Positions 33,493 to 33,542 of a stretch of DNA of 33,542 bases are shown here, in pieces. The notes under the pieces are model-generated. The model ran no database searches. It was not told the origin of the DNA and was given only the letters and a program-made list of their open reading frames with translations. A program made the position numbers and the translations under genes. The DNA is from Methylacidiphilum sp. (GTDB lineage Bacteria; Verrucomicrobiota; Verrucomicrobiia; CAIQCK01). Within the stretch, counting starts at the first letter, position 1; each line of letters opens with the position of its first letter. The stretch is from positions 1 through 33,542 of the forward strand of contig DYDC01000003.1 in assembly GCA_020718125.1 (NCBI GenBank), read 5' to 3'.

Positions 33493-33542
33493 ATAGGGGT
33501 AGGGATGAAGGATTGAACTTCACCCCTCCCTCCGAACCGGAC
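33493..33542 (-). ncRNA. 3' end of a group II intron (end of domain V, domain VI), cut by the window edge
   Basis: Read on the minus strand, the right edge gives GTCCGGTTCGG (33532-33542), like the 3' strand of domain V, whose usual form ends in a ...GUACGGUUC or ...GUCCGGUUC half-stem. After it a stem-loop like domain VI follows: GGGAGGGGTGAAG pairs with CTTCATCCCTACCCC around the loop TTCAATC. In the 3' strand one A (33500) is left unpaired, and seven bases (CCCCTAT) separate it from a plausible intron end at 33493. An unpaired branch-point A 7-8 bases from an AY 3' end is the group II hallmark. The exon would continue from 33492. The rest of the intron, including any reverse transcriptase gene, lies beyond the window. 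Confidence 0.7.

Overview
The window is high-GC bacterial DNA that most resembles a member of the Verrucomicrobiota, possibly the Pedosphaera/Limisphaerales side. This is inferred from three things: a complete peptidoglycan and cell-division (dcw) cluster with an unusual gene content, a DUF4838 protein next to a Gfo/Idh/MocA oxidoreductase (common in planctomycetes and verrucomicrobia), and the base composition. No rRNA or tRNA is present, so the placement is not proven.

Layout. (1) 1-2996, minus strand: the promoter-proximal end of a type I-C CRISPR-Cas operon, cas3-cas5c-cas8c, with cas8c cut by the left edge. No CRISPR array lies inside the window. (2) 2997-3480: a non-coding stretch with a predicted cas promoter, a dyad upstream of it, and a group of short hairpins that looks like a dispersed intergenic repeat. 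(3) 3481-5640, plus strand: an antitoxin with a frameshifted PIN toxin, an exported lactonase-type beta-propeller protein, and a fragment of a radical SAM activase gene. (4) 5807-25561, minus strand: the dcw cluster, in transcription order mraZ, a small unknown gene, rsmH, ftsL, ftsI, murE, murF, mraY, murD, a LysM protein, ftsW, a single gene for MurG-MurC-MurB, ddl, ftsQ, ftsA, ftsZ. Genes mostly overlap or are a few bases apart. A good sigma-70-type promoter in front of mraZ carries GTGG boxes in 10-bp register, as expected for MraZ autoregulation. (5) 25612-30557: a glycan locus on the minus strand (two GT4 glycosyltransferases, a GH43-like propeller protein, a polytopic membrane protein), interrupted by a plus-strand radical SAM/SPASM pseudogene. 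(6) 30650-33373, plus strand: a broken DUF4838 gene run together with a broken Gfo/Idh/MocA gene. (7) 33493-33542, minus strand: what appears to be the 3' end of a group II intron (end of domain V plus domain VI), running off the right edge.

How it works together. The dcw operon encodes the whole cytoplasmic route from UDP-MurNAc through UDP-MurNAc-pentapeptide to lipid II (MurB, MurC, MurD, MurE, MurF, Ddl, MraY, MurG), plus the septal synthase pair FtsW/FtsI, the FtsQ and FtsL scaffold proteins, and the FtsA/FtsZ ring. The most striking point is that MurG, MurC and MurB are one continuous 1155-residue polypeptide. This puts the last cytoplasmic step (lipid II formation) on the same chain as the two first committed steps of MurNAc and stem-peptide synthesis.

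All minus-strand genes look intact, while five of the seven plus-strand genes are broken. Strand-independent sequencing error would not obviously give that pattern, so real gene decay in the flanks is likely.
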